Assembly: GCA_020698575.1 (NCBI GenBank)
Contig: CM036245.1
Coordinates: forward strand, 5,450,109 to 5,514,108
DNA: 64,000 bases
Source of the DNA: Bostrychus sinensis
Lineage: Eukaryota; Chordata; Actinopteri; Gobiiformes; Eleotridae
Direction of reading: 5' to 3'
Below the pieces are notes generated by a model that was given only the letters and a program-made list of their open reading frames with translations, had not been told where the DNA came from and did not search any database. The position numbers and the translations under genes were made by a program. This document shows, piece after piece, positions 37,441 through 49,318 of the stretch (within the stretch, counting starts at the first letter, position 1; each line of letters opens with the position of its first letter).

Positions 37441-39484
37441 CGTAGTCCAGGAGCCGAGTCGCTGAGAGGTCAACTTGCTCTGTGACTGTCAAACCAAAAA
37501 GCGAACTTCATGAGAGCAGCATTATTTGGCAGCCATACAAGGAGGGTTTTTATTTTTTTACTTTCACTCAGCGGGACAGAGACCAAACATCTAAATATAT
37601 TGTTTAATATTCACCATTTTGTGACAAACTGCAGCACTAAAGCCAGCAGCGGTTGTGACTGAAGCTGGTTAGGTTTATTTCTTACTCACATCGTTGCAGT
37701 TGTGTTAAATAAAAATGTAAAAAATGTAGCTCCAACAACGTTACCCTGCTGCAAGTTCACCTTCGGACAAGTGCACGCATCAGAAACCACAGAACCACGA
37801 TGACACTCTAAATCTTTGAGGTTCTCTGCGCCGTCACTCGATGAGGAGTTCAAACGTTCAAACGCTTTCTGTTCATCAAAAACACACAGGAAGGAGAAGT
37901 CGAAAAAGCTCTGGTCATTTTCAAAAGAGCATCCAAGTTTCAGTCAGGGAAATAATCAAAGACAATGTTTTCATTTCTCTACAGCAACAAAAGTAACAAA
38001 AGTAGTGTTAGGTTTAAGAGATGGAGGACTAGGGTTAGAGACTTGGACTCGAGTCACAGCTTCGAGGGAGATTAGACTCGGACTTGGACTTAACTTTTCA
38101 TGCAGGACTAATGATTAGACTCAGACTCAGACTTGGACTCAGACTTGTGAACCAGTGATTTGGAGCTGAACTCAGATTGTGGACAATAACTTAAACTTGG
38201 ACTTAGTTTATTTGGACTTACAGTTTTTCTCCATTGGTTTGGCTCATTTCTTGAAACAGACCGGACGTTCTCAACATTCTTGTTCCTTTTACCAAAATGT
38301 ATCTGGATGGTTGATCACAACAACATGGTTCACCTGCAAAAGCACATATCTCTCCCAAAACAGTTCACTTATGTGTCAAAACTACATTTCTTTCTAATAT
38401 GAATAGTCAGTGCCCCCAAAATGAATTGTCCCCTTGGCATTGTGTAAGCACTGCAAGTCAAAATGTTTAGATGTTTTGTCACTGGCAGCTAACTCTATAC
38501 AGAAAAAGGATTTTACACTGAGAGTGGCCTCCAAGGTTTGAAATCACAGATTGCACTCATACTACCAAGGAAATTATAACCATTTTTATTCATACACATA
38601 AAGTAAGTTCCATACATAGTAAAAAGAAAATGTACATTACAGTAATAAACTGTAATACAATAACAAACACAATATCCAAAAACAAGGAATGATTCAGTGG
38701 TCGCTGTCTTTATTCTCCCGCTCTTGTCCACTGTCTTCACACGTCTGGCCACATGTTCTCGTGCACATCACAGCCGTGCACGCCGCAACCATCCCCTACA
38801 CTGATCTCCTATCATCGCTTCACACACAGCGTCCATGGCACGGAGCAGGGACGGCTGATCCTGAGCCTGATGCTCATACGCAGGGTTTAATTTGTAAATC
38901 AAACGATGCCGGAACAAAAATTGCGCTTTGACACCGGAGTCCAAAAGGCCAACAGTGTTCCCGGAACCACACACATCCCAAAATACCAAGCAACTGCTCA
39001 TTTATACCGAGTTTTAATTTATATTTTAACATATTTGTTAACATTTTTATACATTGTAGTGTTTCACTTCTGTGTAATATGACAGTGTTTGAAAATGCAA
39101 AATATGAATAAAAACATAAAAAAGTGGCCACATATTTTAATTGAAAAATATATTAAAATAAATAAATTAATAAATAACAGTGTCATCATAATGTCTTGCT
39201 AATTTTGAAACTGTAATAAAAAATGTGCCCTCAGAGACTCCATGTAAAGAGTGGGAAACACTGATGATGATAACATTACCAGATTACCAGAGTATTGCCA
39301 CTAGAGGGAGTGGTGAGCTGCGGCAGTGATGAGTCTACTTTTAGATGAACAGGACAAACAAGTTACTGAGGGCTTTCCCCTGTGATGTTTCCTGATGCTG
39401 ATCGTTTTTTAGAAGTTATGTAGAGTATGTGAGCAGGTTTAGGTTAACACTGAAACAACAGCGACACAGAAATACACGTTTGTT
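37441..39484. other. No gene seen apart from a short degenerate repeat
   Basis: A CTCF-like CCACTAGAGGGAG lies at 39298-39310. All frames are under 101 codons without domains. Confidence 0.45.
37975..38160 (+). repeat. Degenerate GACTTGGACTC / GACTCAGACT repeat
   Basis: Imperfect 6-12 bp repeats such as AGACTCAGACTCAGACTTGG; short and diverged. Confidence 0.6.
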
Positions 39485-40473
39485 TACAACCTGAACTCCA
39501 CAAATGTTAGGACATTTTTAAAAACTGAATCAAAGGAAAATTTAAAAACTCTCAAATCACACGAGCTAATATTTTATTCATAATAGAACATGGATAACAT
39601 AACAAATATTTACATTGATATATTTTTTACACTTTTATCACAAAATGAGCTCATTCTAAATGTGCTGCCTACAGGTCTCAGTTGGGACAGGGGCAGGTTT
39701 ACCATGGGGCAGCATCTCCTTCTTTTCAGAACAGTTTGAAGACGTCTGGGCATCGAGGTCATGAGTTTCGGTGCAGTTTTGGTGTTGGAATTTGGTCCCA
39801 TTCTTGACTGATATAGGTTTCCATCTGAAGAGCAGCACGGTTTTAGAGCAGATGTTCCTCTAAAAGCTTTAGAAACCTTTCAGCATTCATAGTAGGGCTG
39901 CACGATATGGAGAAAACATGCGATATTTGATAACTATGTTGAAAATTGCGGTAATATTATTGCGATATTTGAAAATAGAGCCTACTTTTCAAACATAGTA
40001 AGTTAAATTCACTACATTTCACAAAAATGTAAGTTCCTGTATTTACAAGTCAAAACAGCCACAAAATCAAAACTTAACACAGACTAAACCAGGAATAAAA
40101 CAAGGCTAAGCTGTGACTAAATTAATTAAATTACCTTTAAAACTGGACTTTTTAAACATTTTTATTTAGTCACAACACATGTTCTTTTAAGGCTCTGCTG
40201 GAAAATGATTCTTCAGTGTAAATCTCTGTCAGATGGAAGACCACAGCGTTATTGTGATATATTTAGATTCTTACGATACGAATATTGCGTTTACTAATAT
40301 TGCGATAACAATAATTTTGTTGCCCCTGTCCCAACTACTGTGAGACCTACTACTATGTGTTCTATTGTGAATAAAATACTGGCTCATGTGATTTGAAAGT
40401 TTTTTAGTTTTTCATTTCATTCAAATTTTAAAAACGTCCCAACATTTATGGAAATTTGGGTTGTACTTGACTT
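39485..40473. mobile_element. TIR element (ACAACCTGAACTCCACAAAT) split by a MITE
   Basis: Left ACAACCTGAACTCCACAAATG, right ATTTATGGAAATTTGGGTTGT, imperfect inverses. The MITE at 39893-40330 lies inside. Confidence 0.6.
39893..40330 (+). mobile_element. MITE, TAGGGCTGCAC family, copy 2, nested
   Basis: Starts TAGGGCTGCACGATATGG. Inverse of 2576-2990 along its length, including AGACTAAACCAGGAAT. The right terminus is eroded. Confidence 0.75.
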
Positions 40474-40551
40474 GTGTTGGACTGACACAGGTAAAAAAGT
40501 TGTATTGTTCCCCTTTTATAATGTCAGTATTAGTCCATCATACGCCATCAT

Positions 40552-42600
40552 AATCCGATTAAGGTCCATATTCAGATTAAGCTCATATTCTGAATAAGGT
40601 GTTTACATGCGCTACTGGAATTAGCATGTTCCTGTTTATGTGTTAAGAGCATATTCTGATTAAGTTAGAGTTTTAAATGTTCTGTTAATGTACGAGATAT
40701 AAAACGTATTTATAGCAGATATTTAAAACATGCTGCGTTGTTTGTATTTAATAAAAGGACGAGAGTAAATCCTGGAGTGTAGCGATGAGAGGCTGGAGGT
40801 AAAGCTAATGCTAACACTACGCTACACCTTCTGTTTACCAGCATTCTGTGCAGTATATATTCCATGTTGTGCAACTGTACTGACCCTACATTTAAACAAC
40901 TCACTATATAACATCACTAGTTTGACTCATGTTAATATAATGTTAAAAATAAACACAATGTTTGTTTTATGAAGTAAGAGCCCCACGCTGCCGTCTAAAA
41001 CCAGAAACAGCTGTTGCTAACAACCACTGATAACCGCTAGCTTGTTTTGCTGAGAATAACAGCGCTTTGACCGTTTTCTCTTGAATTAAGAAAGTTTTTA
41101 TCAGTCACAAAGCCACCTTAACTTCTGCCATAAAGGTGAGAACAAGCAATAATCTGATTAAGGTGTTTATGTAACCGTGCTGAACTTGCTATAGTCCAGC
41201 TTGGTCCAGATTCAACCCATTCGTGTGTTTGTCCTTTCCCTCGTATCGTCTGTCTGCGTTGTGTTTGAATAAATGCCAGAGACAGTGGTCTTTGAGTGCT
41301 GTTTAATCTGCACGGAGCAAATAAGTACTGGTCAGAAACCATGGGCTCACCACAAGCGGGTACAGCACACTACGGGGAATAGCAGTTTACATTAGCGTAC
41401 AGCTAACAAGCAATTCCGTATGTGTATAAGTCCATTATGTGTTATTAAGCTCATTCATTGTACAGTAATTAAACACAAAAATGTCCCAAATGACATGAGT
41501 ACCCTGTAGAGTTAGCCAGAAGTCATATAATGGACATGTGACAATAATACACGATATTTGAACACAATGCTAATATCTGTGACCCACCTTGTGCTCGTCT
41601 TAAGCTGGGGACACACTACATGATTTTCTCAGTCGTTACAGATTCTGAAAAGACTAGGAGCACACACTAACGACTGGTTTCAACAGATTTAGTTCTGATG
41701 ATTGAAAGACTGGGGCTCACACATTTAATGACTGCGCCTCACACACTACAAGATCTGTAACTGCAACTGACGCCAACCAAACGCTTGCGGGGAACTCGCG
41801 AGAACTAAATGGTAAACAAACATGGAGCTACCTGGGTCGCTGTTGTATTTGTGTGCATAGCTATCTGTTTGGAAAAAGGGAAAGAGAAAAAAGGGCTATG
41901 TATCCAGTTTCGCTTGGGTAGCACTCAACTTTCTTCGGTGTTTGCCATGGTTGTTTATGTTTTTTTCTTCTTCAAATTTCCGCTTATATTTTCCCGCCGC
42001 TTCCTGTTGCTTCGTCTGCGTCCTGACGCTATTTCCTGTGTCCTATCAACTGTTTTTCATCGGCCGCTGGACTCCATGAATTCCCAGTTGGATGTAAACA
42101 GCCCACACTACAGGAGTGCGTCCAGAGTCGGCTTTAAAATTCAAACATGTTTGATTGCTTGCGACTGATGTCAGGCTGGGTTTTTGCGGCGCACACACTT
42201 AACGATTCGAGTCTTTGAACATCACACACTAACGGATTTCAGAGCTGACTGGTGATTACGATTCCCTTCAACTAGTGTTGACTGGTAAAGACTCGGCACA
42301 ACTGTGAATCATTATAAAATCGGGCAAAAAAACGTGTGGTGTGTCCCCAGCTTTACATGAACTTACCACTATCAGCCACCAGGAGAGGGCGCCAACTCAC
42401 TCAAAATACATATGCCCAAGTAAGAGTAATGACAAGCGGAATCATAAACAATATAAACCCTGTTACATTTACATGCAGCAATAATCAGAATAAGATCAGA
42501 ATACTCCAGGTGTCTTATTCTGATTAAGGCTTATTCTGAATATGACCTTAATCTGATTAGGGTCATTCTAAAAAGGTGTTTACATGACAGTATTGATATT
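40552..42600. mobile_element. Possible larger element bounded by TAATC(C/T)GATTAAGGT repeats
   Basis: Near 40553 TAATCCGATTAAGGTCCATA and TTCTGAATAAGGTGTTTACATG occur. Near 42520-42590 their inverse and direct relatives recur (CCTTAATCTGATTA, AGGTGTTTACATG). It would enclose 41602-42353. The ends are not exact. Confidence 0.35.
41602..42353. mobile_element. TIR element (AAGCTGGGGACACACTAC), complete copy
   Basis: The left end AAGCTGGGGACACACTACAT is mirrored by GTGTGTCCCCAGCTT on the right. Phrases such as ACACACTAACGA repeat inside. The 119-codon frame within is not conserved in the 3.2-kb copy. Confidence 0.8.
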
Positions 42601-42820
42601 CTGATATTCTGTGAGGTTCCTCCTCTGTGAGTGACGTTCATCCCGCTTCTCTCTCACAGATGAGTGAACAAATGGCTCCATCCACACACGCTTCAGTGAC
42701 TGCAGCTCTAACGCCAGATAAAGAACGGACAGTCAATACTCTCCTCTCTCTAACACAAACACAAACACAGACAGGGTTTGTGCTCCGTGTGCTGTAAAAA
42801 TGTCAGGGCATGAGTGGAAT

Positions 42821-44183
42821 AGACCCTTTTTCACGTGACGTCAGACAACTTCCGTTTTGAGATGATAGGATTTATCTTCATTTCTGGTGCCGCGCTTCTC
42901 CCATAAGAAATTCACCCAGACTTTTTTCAAATTGCCGTTTACAAGTTTACACAATATACAGCGATTTTCAAATGAATATTTACCCACAAAACGTTCAAAA
43001 CTTGCAAAAGGATATTAATTCTTCAACGAAGGATACTTGGATTATGAAGTGAGTGCTTTGTTATGTAACGTATGCGTGTCCTGAGTCGCTCACCTTTTGC
43101 TATTTTTCAGTCTTCTAACAGACGCTCGCAAAGACGTTAACTGGCTAACGGTAGATAAACAAAAACTCCACATATTGCTCTACCTCTGTGTTAATTTTTG
43201 TGTATTTATGCCAAGTGTTTATAAAATAATCATGATATGAAAATAATTTTGATCAGGAAATGTGCAGGGAACGCTCAGGTCACACTCGGGCGACGTTCTT
43301 TCAGTGATCTTAGTGTTTTTGTAGCTAACTTTGTCCGTCTTATTATTTTCTGATTAACGTTAGCTTAGCCCACAATCTTATTTTGAAAGACGGAAACAAG
43401 GAACCGGGTGTGAAAATTTGTTAACATAAATATCCCAGCCTTAAATTAGAGCTGAAAAATCCAACAAATAAGGCTGAAAACGCCAGAAAGGTGAGTGTGT
43501 CCGATATTGGAACTTCCGTGTGTCCAACTCAGGGCCATAGCACTGCCAAGCTTAAACCTCGGACAAAAGTGTTATTTCATACGACCGCAATAAAATATTT
43601 GTAAAAGAAACTATCCAACCAATATATCGTTATAAATGTAAGAAAATGTACTTTTATTTTATACAATTTGCATTAATGAATATAATAAATGAGTGACTTT
43701 ATGACTTGTTGAAGATAAAAAAGTAATAGAATTTTAGCAGAAAGTGTCCGACTCAGGACACACATACGTTAGCTAGATAGCGTTAGCAACATGGCTAAGT
43801 GATAGAGCTGCGCTATAAAACAGTGTTAGATCATGTCATGATCTGAGTTTATCTGAATATTTGACAATCTGCTTATCAGGAAATACCACTGGATAGTACT
43901 ACAGTATATTTTCATTTAGTAAAGCTCTGTGCTCGAACACTGACTCTGCTGTAGTCATCAGTCTGTGACAAAATAATAGACTTTTCACATCTAATTTTTC
44001 GAGTTTTGACTGTTTTCTCAGTGAATTTTCATCAGCAAATCTCTGTACATCATGTAGCCTTATATTTGGCAAATTTTTAAGACTCCGAGTAAATTCCATA
44101 CTGGCGAGCAGCAAAACTGGAAATGAAGATACATCCCATCGTCTCAAAACGGAAGTTGTCTGACGTCATCGTGAAAAGGGCCT
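42821..44183. mobile_element. TIR element (AGACCCTTTTTCACGTGACG) interrupted by copy B
   Basis: The left end AGACCCTTTTTCACGTGACG continues into CAGACAACTTCCGTTTTGAG. The right end mirrors it (CTCAAAACGGAAGTTGTCTG...GTGAAAAGGGCCT). Without the nested copy it is about 660 bp. Confidence 0.8.
43066..43771 (-). mobile_element. TIR element (TAACGTATGCGTGTCCTGAGT), copy B, nested
   Basis: It has the same termini as 688-1370, in opposite internal orientation. It lies inside the larger element 42821-44183. Confidence 0.85.
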
Positions 44184-44394
44184 ATATGGTGAGGCATGAG
44201 GAAGTGTGAGGCTCTGCTGGTGACGTCAGAGATGGAGTGATCTTTGTCAGTCCTCGTTCCTTCCTTCCTTTTCCTCTCTTACGTTAGATGACTTTGGAAT
44301 TTGTGGTTGTGTAAATAAATGGGCTTTAACTTTGTGTAGGCATTGTTGATAGATAATAAACATTTGATAATCGACTTCTCCTCTCTTTCTCCCG

Positions 44395-45640
44395 TGTTAT
44401 AATGTCGTTCCCTCATCAAAAACAGACCTGGAGTTGTGTTTTGTTTCATTCACGCCTGTTTGTATAATCCTGTATTCTCTGGCGCTGAGTTTCTGAGGCC
44501 TCAGAACGGTCAGTTGCACTCACAATCAACAACAAGCCCTCTACATTCAGTCTGCTCTCATTCATTTATCCAAAAAATGGCGTACAGGAAGTGAAACGAT
44601 TTTGGCAACACTTTAGAATAATGCTGCCTTCATGTGCTATGGGAATTATGGAAAATACCACTTGCCGAGGTCAAATTTGCACATGAACGCCCCCTTTCAT
44701 CGTAATTTCCATTGGAAAACTCGAAGATAATTTTGATACCGAGTTACCGAGATGAGGTTGGATTTGATCTTTCAAAATGGCAGCGTAGAAATTGTGGATG
44801 GTATGAACTGCGTGGGCTAATAAATGTTTTTACTCATGTTAGCTCATTGTTTAATTATGTAGCATACACAATTTGAACGTAGTAATTTTAACACAGTAAC
44901 ATTAGCAAACTCGTACAATTCTGTCTTTAAAATTACTGTGTGATTCATAATCCGTACAAAATACAGCACACACTTCCTGTTCTTGTAGCAGATGAATGAA
45001 TAAGTCCAGGAATGTTTTACCCATGGAGCAATTCAACATAAAGTTTCTGTCCGCCATTTTTTATTATGCTACAACCACAACAGCACTTGAACACAACAAT
45101 TCTATTTACAATTTACAAGTGGAAAATATAATCTTTCCGATATCACATGAAGGCAGCATCACTCACTACCTATTAAGTAGTAATAAAACATTAATAAATA
45201 TGTAATTAAAAAGGTTTAATGAGTAAATAGTTTGTAGATCCTGAATTATGACTGGCGTTTATAAATGTGCACTGATTTACACGAGCTTAAACATTAATAA
45301 TAACAATTTTATAACCCAATGGTGTTTATAAATGTTGAAGTAATGCTTTATAAATAATCAATTAACTGGTTACTAACCTTTAATTAATACTTCGTTAATG
45401 CTTAATCGTGTGAGTTATTCTACATTTTTACCAAGATTTTTTTTCTATGTTTATGTTCAAAAAAACGTAACAGCTCTGCCCTCTGCTGGTCTCTTCTCCT
45501 GTTTTTTAATGGCAGTAGTAGAGTAATTATTAAAAATGTTATTTTTTAGTCACATAATGTTTTTAAAGGCTGTATAAATCGTGCTGCTGTTCTAGAGGAG
45601 ACCAAGATTGGTTTAAAAACATGAATAAAAGCAGAATATA
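44395..45640 (+). repeat. Dispersed repeat, copy interrupted by another element
   Basis: The left part (44395-44600) and right part (45435-45640) together equal 19660-20145. The 820 bp between begin TTGGCAACACTTTAGAATAA and end GTTATTCTACATTTTTACCAA, imperfect inverted termini of an inserted DNA element (about 44613-45434). Confidence 0.65.
45477..45489 (-). promoter_or_regulatory. CTCF-like motif in a dispersed repeat
   Basis: Minus strand CCAGCAGAGGGCA, identical to 19958-19970. Confidence 0.4.
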
Positions 45641-46040
45641 GACTCTTTAAACAATGTATTTGGTTATACATCATATGTTGTGTTTTATATTTTTTTGTAC
45701 AGAAATTATTATTAAATGTTTTGCTTGCGTCCACTGCAGATCCTAAAGATTCTGTAATCAGCAGCGCTCCTACTGCTTTGAAAACGGTACTGCAGTCTAA
45801 ATCTAAACAACGTTCTCTTTTCTGATTGGACGATCGGTGATGCAGTTTTAGAACCAAAAAAAAAAAAAAAGTAAACAAAAACAACTTGGCCATTATGTAA
45901 AATATATTTTAATTGTTAATAACTCAGCTGTACCACTGTTATCAGTAAAATTAATATTTGATTTAAACATGTTTACATCATATCTGGCACACACGTGGGT
46001 CATTTTTATGAAATATATAAAAAAAATATACTGCTCATAG
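45640..46040 (+). repeat. Dispersed repeat, uninterrupted copy
   Basis: Shares TTGTTAATAACTCA(G/A)CTGTACCA and TGGGTCATTTTTATGAAATAT with 36176-37145 but lacks the two insertions there. Confidence 0.65.
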
Positions 46041-46380
46041 CATCTTTAAATATGCAATATGATCTATCTTCATGTTCAGGTTTCTAGTTTTGGAGATGAT
46101 TTATTTATTTATAGTTTATTTGATAGGGACAGATACAGTAAACATAGATTTTCTCCTCAAAGTAATCCATTGTCAGTATCACAGTTTTTATAGCCAAGGC
46201 TAATTCCCCACAGCTGTCCTTAGAAGGCTTTTGACAGATACAGAAATATTACACTTAATGAATAATAAAGATTAAAAGTTAATCCAATAAAATGTCCCAA
46301 AAAACAAAACAAAAACAAGTAAACAGATAAAGTATCTATGTATACATACACTCACCCACAGACCCACACATACACTCACC

Positions 46381-47744
46381 CTCCTCAGTCCTCATTTAGA
46401 CCTAGTTAAGTCCTAGTTTAGTCCTCATTTAGACCTAGTTAAGTCCTGGTGTAGTCCTCATTTAGACCTAGTTAAGTCCTAGTTTAGTCCTCATTTAGAC
46501 CTAGTTAAGTCCTAGTTTAGTCCTCATTTAGACCTAGTTAAGTCCTAGTTTAGTCCTCATTTAGACCTAGTTAAGTCCTAGTTTAGTCCTCATTTAGACC
46601 TAGTTAAGTCCTAGTTTAGTCCTCATTTAGACCTAGTTAAGTCCTAGTTTAGTCCTCATTTAGACCTAGTTAAGTCCTAGTTTAGTCCTCATTTAGACCT
46701 AGTTAAGTCCTAGTTTAGTCCTCATTTAGACCTAGTTAAGTCCTAGTTTAGTCCTCATTTAGACCTAGTTAAGTCCTGGTGTAGTCCTCATTTAGACCTA
46801 GTTAAGTCCTAGTTTAGTCCTCATTTAGACCTAGTTAAGTCCTAGTTTAGTCCTCATTTAGACCTAGTTAAGTCCTGGTGTAGTCCTCATTTAGACCTAG
46901 TTAAGTCCTAGTTTAGTCCTCATTTAGACCTAGTTAAGGCCTAGTTTAGTCCTCATTTAGACCTAGTTAAGTCCTAGTTTAGTCCTCATTTAGACCTAGT
47001 TAAGTCCTGGTGTAGTCCTCATTTAGACCTAGTTAAGTCCTAGTTTAGTCCTCATTTAGACCTAGTTAAGTCCTGGTGTAGTCCTCATTTAGACCTAGTT
47101 AAGTCCTGGTGTAGTCCTCATTTAGACCTAGTTAAGTCCTAGTTTAGTCCTCATTTAGACCTAGTTAAGGCCTAGTTTAGTCCTCATTTAGACCTAGTTA
47201 AGTCCTAGTTTAGTCCTCATTTAGACCTAGTTAAGTCCTGGTGTAGTCCTCATTTAGACCTAGTTAAGTCCTAGTTTAGTCCTCATTTAGACCTAGTTAA
47301 GGCCTAGTTTAGTCCTCATTTAGACCTAGTTAAGTCCTAGTTTAGTCCTCATTTAGACCTAGTTAAGTCCTAGTTTAGTCCTCATTTAGACCTAGTTAAG
47401 TCCTAGTTTAGTCCTCATTTAGACCTAGTTAAGTCCTAGTTTAGTCCTCATTTAGACCTAGTTAAGTCCTGGTGTAGTCCTCATTTAGACCTAGTTAAGT
47501 CCTAGTTTAGTCCTCATTTAGACCTAGTTAAGTCCTAGTTTAGTCCTCATTTAGACCTAGTTAAGTCCTAGTTTAGTCCTCATTTAGACCTAGTTAAGTC
47601 CTAGTTTAGTCCTCATTTAGACCTAGTTAAGTCCTAGTTTAGTCCTCATTTAGACCTAGTTAAGTCCTGGTGTAGTCCTCATTTAGACCTAGTTAAGTCC
47701 TAGTTTAGTCCTCATTTAGACCTAGTTAAGTCCTAGTTTAGTCC
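46381..47744 (+). repeat. 33-bp higher-order array (three 11-mers)
   Basis: About 41 near-identical units of three 11-mers: CCTCATTTAGA, CCTAGTTAAGT, CCTAGTTTAGT. Variants with CCTGGTGTAGT or AAGGCCTAG recur at intervals, suggesting blockwise expansion. It is the most homogeneous array of this family, so probably the youngest. Confidence 0.97.
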
Positions 47745-47789
47745 ATTCATGAGACATTAAACAAAAGTCTTGAACACATCTACAGACTG

Positions 47790-47900
47790 TCCGTCCTCAG
47801 AGTGGATCTCTCCTTCATGTGGTTCTCCCTGAGGCTTCTCTTTTTTCCCCCACAGCTTGTTTTTTTTTAGGAGTTTTTCCTTACTGAGAGGGAGGGGTCT
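47790..47900 (-). mobile_element. Inverse copy of the AGGAAAAACTCCT repeat
   Basis: On the minus strand: AAGGAAAAACTCCTAAAAAA, AGCTGTGGGGGAAAAAAGAG, GGAGAGATCCACTCTGAGGAC, parallel to 9290-9400. It lies just downstream of the TRIM stop and could be in its 3' untranslated region. Confidence 0.55.
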
Positions 47901-48014
47901 GCAACCATTTGTACCTAAAGAGCTATTTGATCCTAAAACCACAAAATGTCAATCTGTACAGCGCAATAAGCATATGGGTGGTTGTTGATAATTGCAAACT
48001 AGCAAAGAACTGTG

Positions 48015-48809
48015 TTAAATACAGAATTCTTTAGAATCACTGTCAACGTCCTCCAGCTCTGTGCTCTGCTGGGTTAAACTGCTCCTCTGTGCCTTTACCT
48101 CCCATCTGTGCAAGCTTCTGCTGCTCCCTCTGCTCATCCTCTTCTCCCGCTCACGGCCCAGGTCTGTCACCGCTCTCTCGTCTTCGTCCATCGCGCTGCT
48201 CTCAAACTCTCTACAATGCTTCTCACTTTTTTGCAACCCACTCTCAAAATACTCACTTCTTTCTAACTCGCTGTGGAAGTGTTTCAGCGCTTTAGCCTCC
48301 ATCTCCTTGTTCCTTTCTTTAATCTTTCTTTTCTCGATCTCTATCTCGTCCTCTTCACGTAGCTCACGTCTTCTCGCTCCGTTGCTGATTATTTCATTTA
48401 TGTTCTTCTTGCGAGCGGACACGTTGTCCAGCATGCGCAGCAGGTTTGAGCCTTTGTTCCTCTCGAAACTCCGGCTGCTGTCCACCGTCACGTACACGCC
48501 GGCGCACCTGATGCTGGCCGCGTCCCACGTCTTGACGTAGGGGAACATCTTGAGGCCCGGTTCGAACTTGAGGCTGTGGATGTGGGCGTGGGTTTGCGGG
48601 TTGTTGAAGGAGAGCTGGCCCGCGTCGCAGTCCAGGGTGAGTTTGAGTCGTCGCGGGGGTTGCTGGTCGCGGAGCATGCTCAGTGGGGTGCCCGGGGCCT
48701 GCGCGGCCAGGACGTTGTTGAACAGCCACAGGACCCACTGGGCCTGCTCCAGCGGGAGGCCGTGAGCCAGGACGCCCACTCTCCACTGGGACGAGCTGCT
48801 CACGTCCAC
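48015..48809 (-). CDS. trim35-like: TRIM35-like E3 ubiquitin ligase, final coding exon (SPRY domain plus charged C-terminal tail)
   Basis: The exon opens after a TCCTCCTGCAG acceptor and continues the reading frame of the exon at 55397-56437 exactly: WE from the first exon joins VDV here, giving the canonical WEV of B30.2 domains. Residues 348 to about 451 form the SPRY half (WRVGV, a WVLWLFNN strand, LKLTLDCDAGQLSF, then LKMFPYV). The open frame then runs on for about 155 residues to a TAA at 48015-48017. This tail is rich in Arg, Glu, Lys and Ser (for example EEDEIEIEKRKIKERNKEME), is probably helical or disordered, and is not part of a normal TRIM35, which ends soon after SPRY. The joined protein would be 611 residues. 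The SPRY exon is certain by homology. The tail is seen directly but could reflect loss of an earlier stop, or an alternative splice could remove it. Confidence 0.85.
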   Translation of the reverse strand: MDVSSSSQWRVGVLAHGLPLEQAQWVLWLFNNVLAAQAPGTPLSMLRDQQPPRRLKLTLDCDAGQLSFNNPQTHAHIHSLKFEPGLKMFPYVKTWDAASIRCAGVYVTVDSSRSFERNKGSNLLRMLDNVSARKKNINEIISNGARRRELREEDEIEIEKRKIKERNKEMEAKALKHFHSELERSEYFESGLQKSEKHCREFESSAMDEDERAVTDLGREREKRMSRGSSRSLHRWEVKAQRSSLTQQSTELEDVDSDSKEFCI

Positions 48810-49059
48810 CTGCAGGAGGACACATGAGGTTTGTTTTGGTTAAAATTAAAATATATAATCATGCATGCACCACAGGGCTGCGCAATACTTTCAAAATATA
48901 GACACAGGTGCGGGGCAAGTGCAGCCTTCCTCGGTATCGTGGGGTCGTGGGGTCAGGTCCGGTCCGGTCTCTCCCTGATTTCATGCTGTGCTCTGTTTTA
49001 ACAATGAAGCCTAAAAAATATTCAAAAAGTGCTGGTGCTATCGAGCTTAACTGAGCAAC

Positions 49060-49180
49060 TTTAGGTAAGGTAGAGTTTATTGTCCCTGTACAGAAACTTG
49101 TTCTCCGCATCTGAGCCATCCTTCAGTGCTGCTGAGGTTAAACCTGTCAGGAGCAGTGCCCCGGGACCCTGGTCAGGAGT
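49060..49180 (-). mobile_element. SINE tail fragment, minus strand
   Basis: On the minus strand it contains TTTAACCTCAGCAGCACTGAAGG and a final GGGACAATAAAC, matching the 3' half of the SINE at 26873. Confidence 0.55.
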
Positions 49181-49318
49181 ACACTGCAAAAATTCATTAT
49201 CGGTATTGGTTCTCCGGCTTCCTCCCACCTCCTGCTGGGAGGGGCCCTCAAAAAGCCTGGAATATGTGTGAGAGATATTGCTAAAGTGAGCGAGGGGGCC
49301 CAACAAGATGGTTTATAC

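Noticed and set aside
41809..42168. 119-codon frame inside the AAGCTGGGG element
   Set aside because: Not maintained in the partial copy at 3.2 kb and has no domain.
48061..48827. Plus-strand and second-frame minus open frames over the TRIM SPRY exon
   Set aside because: Antisense and frame shadows of the SPRY exon, which has clear homology and splice sites in its own frame.
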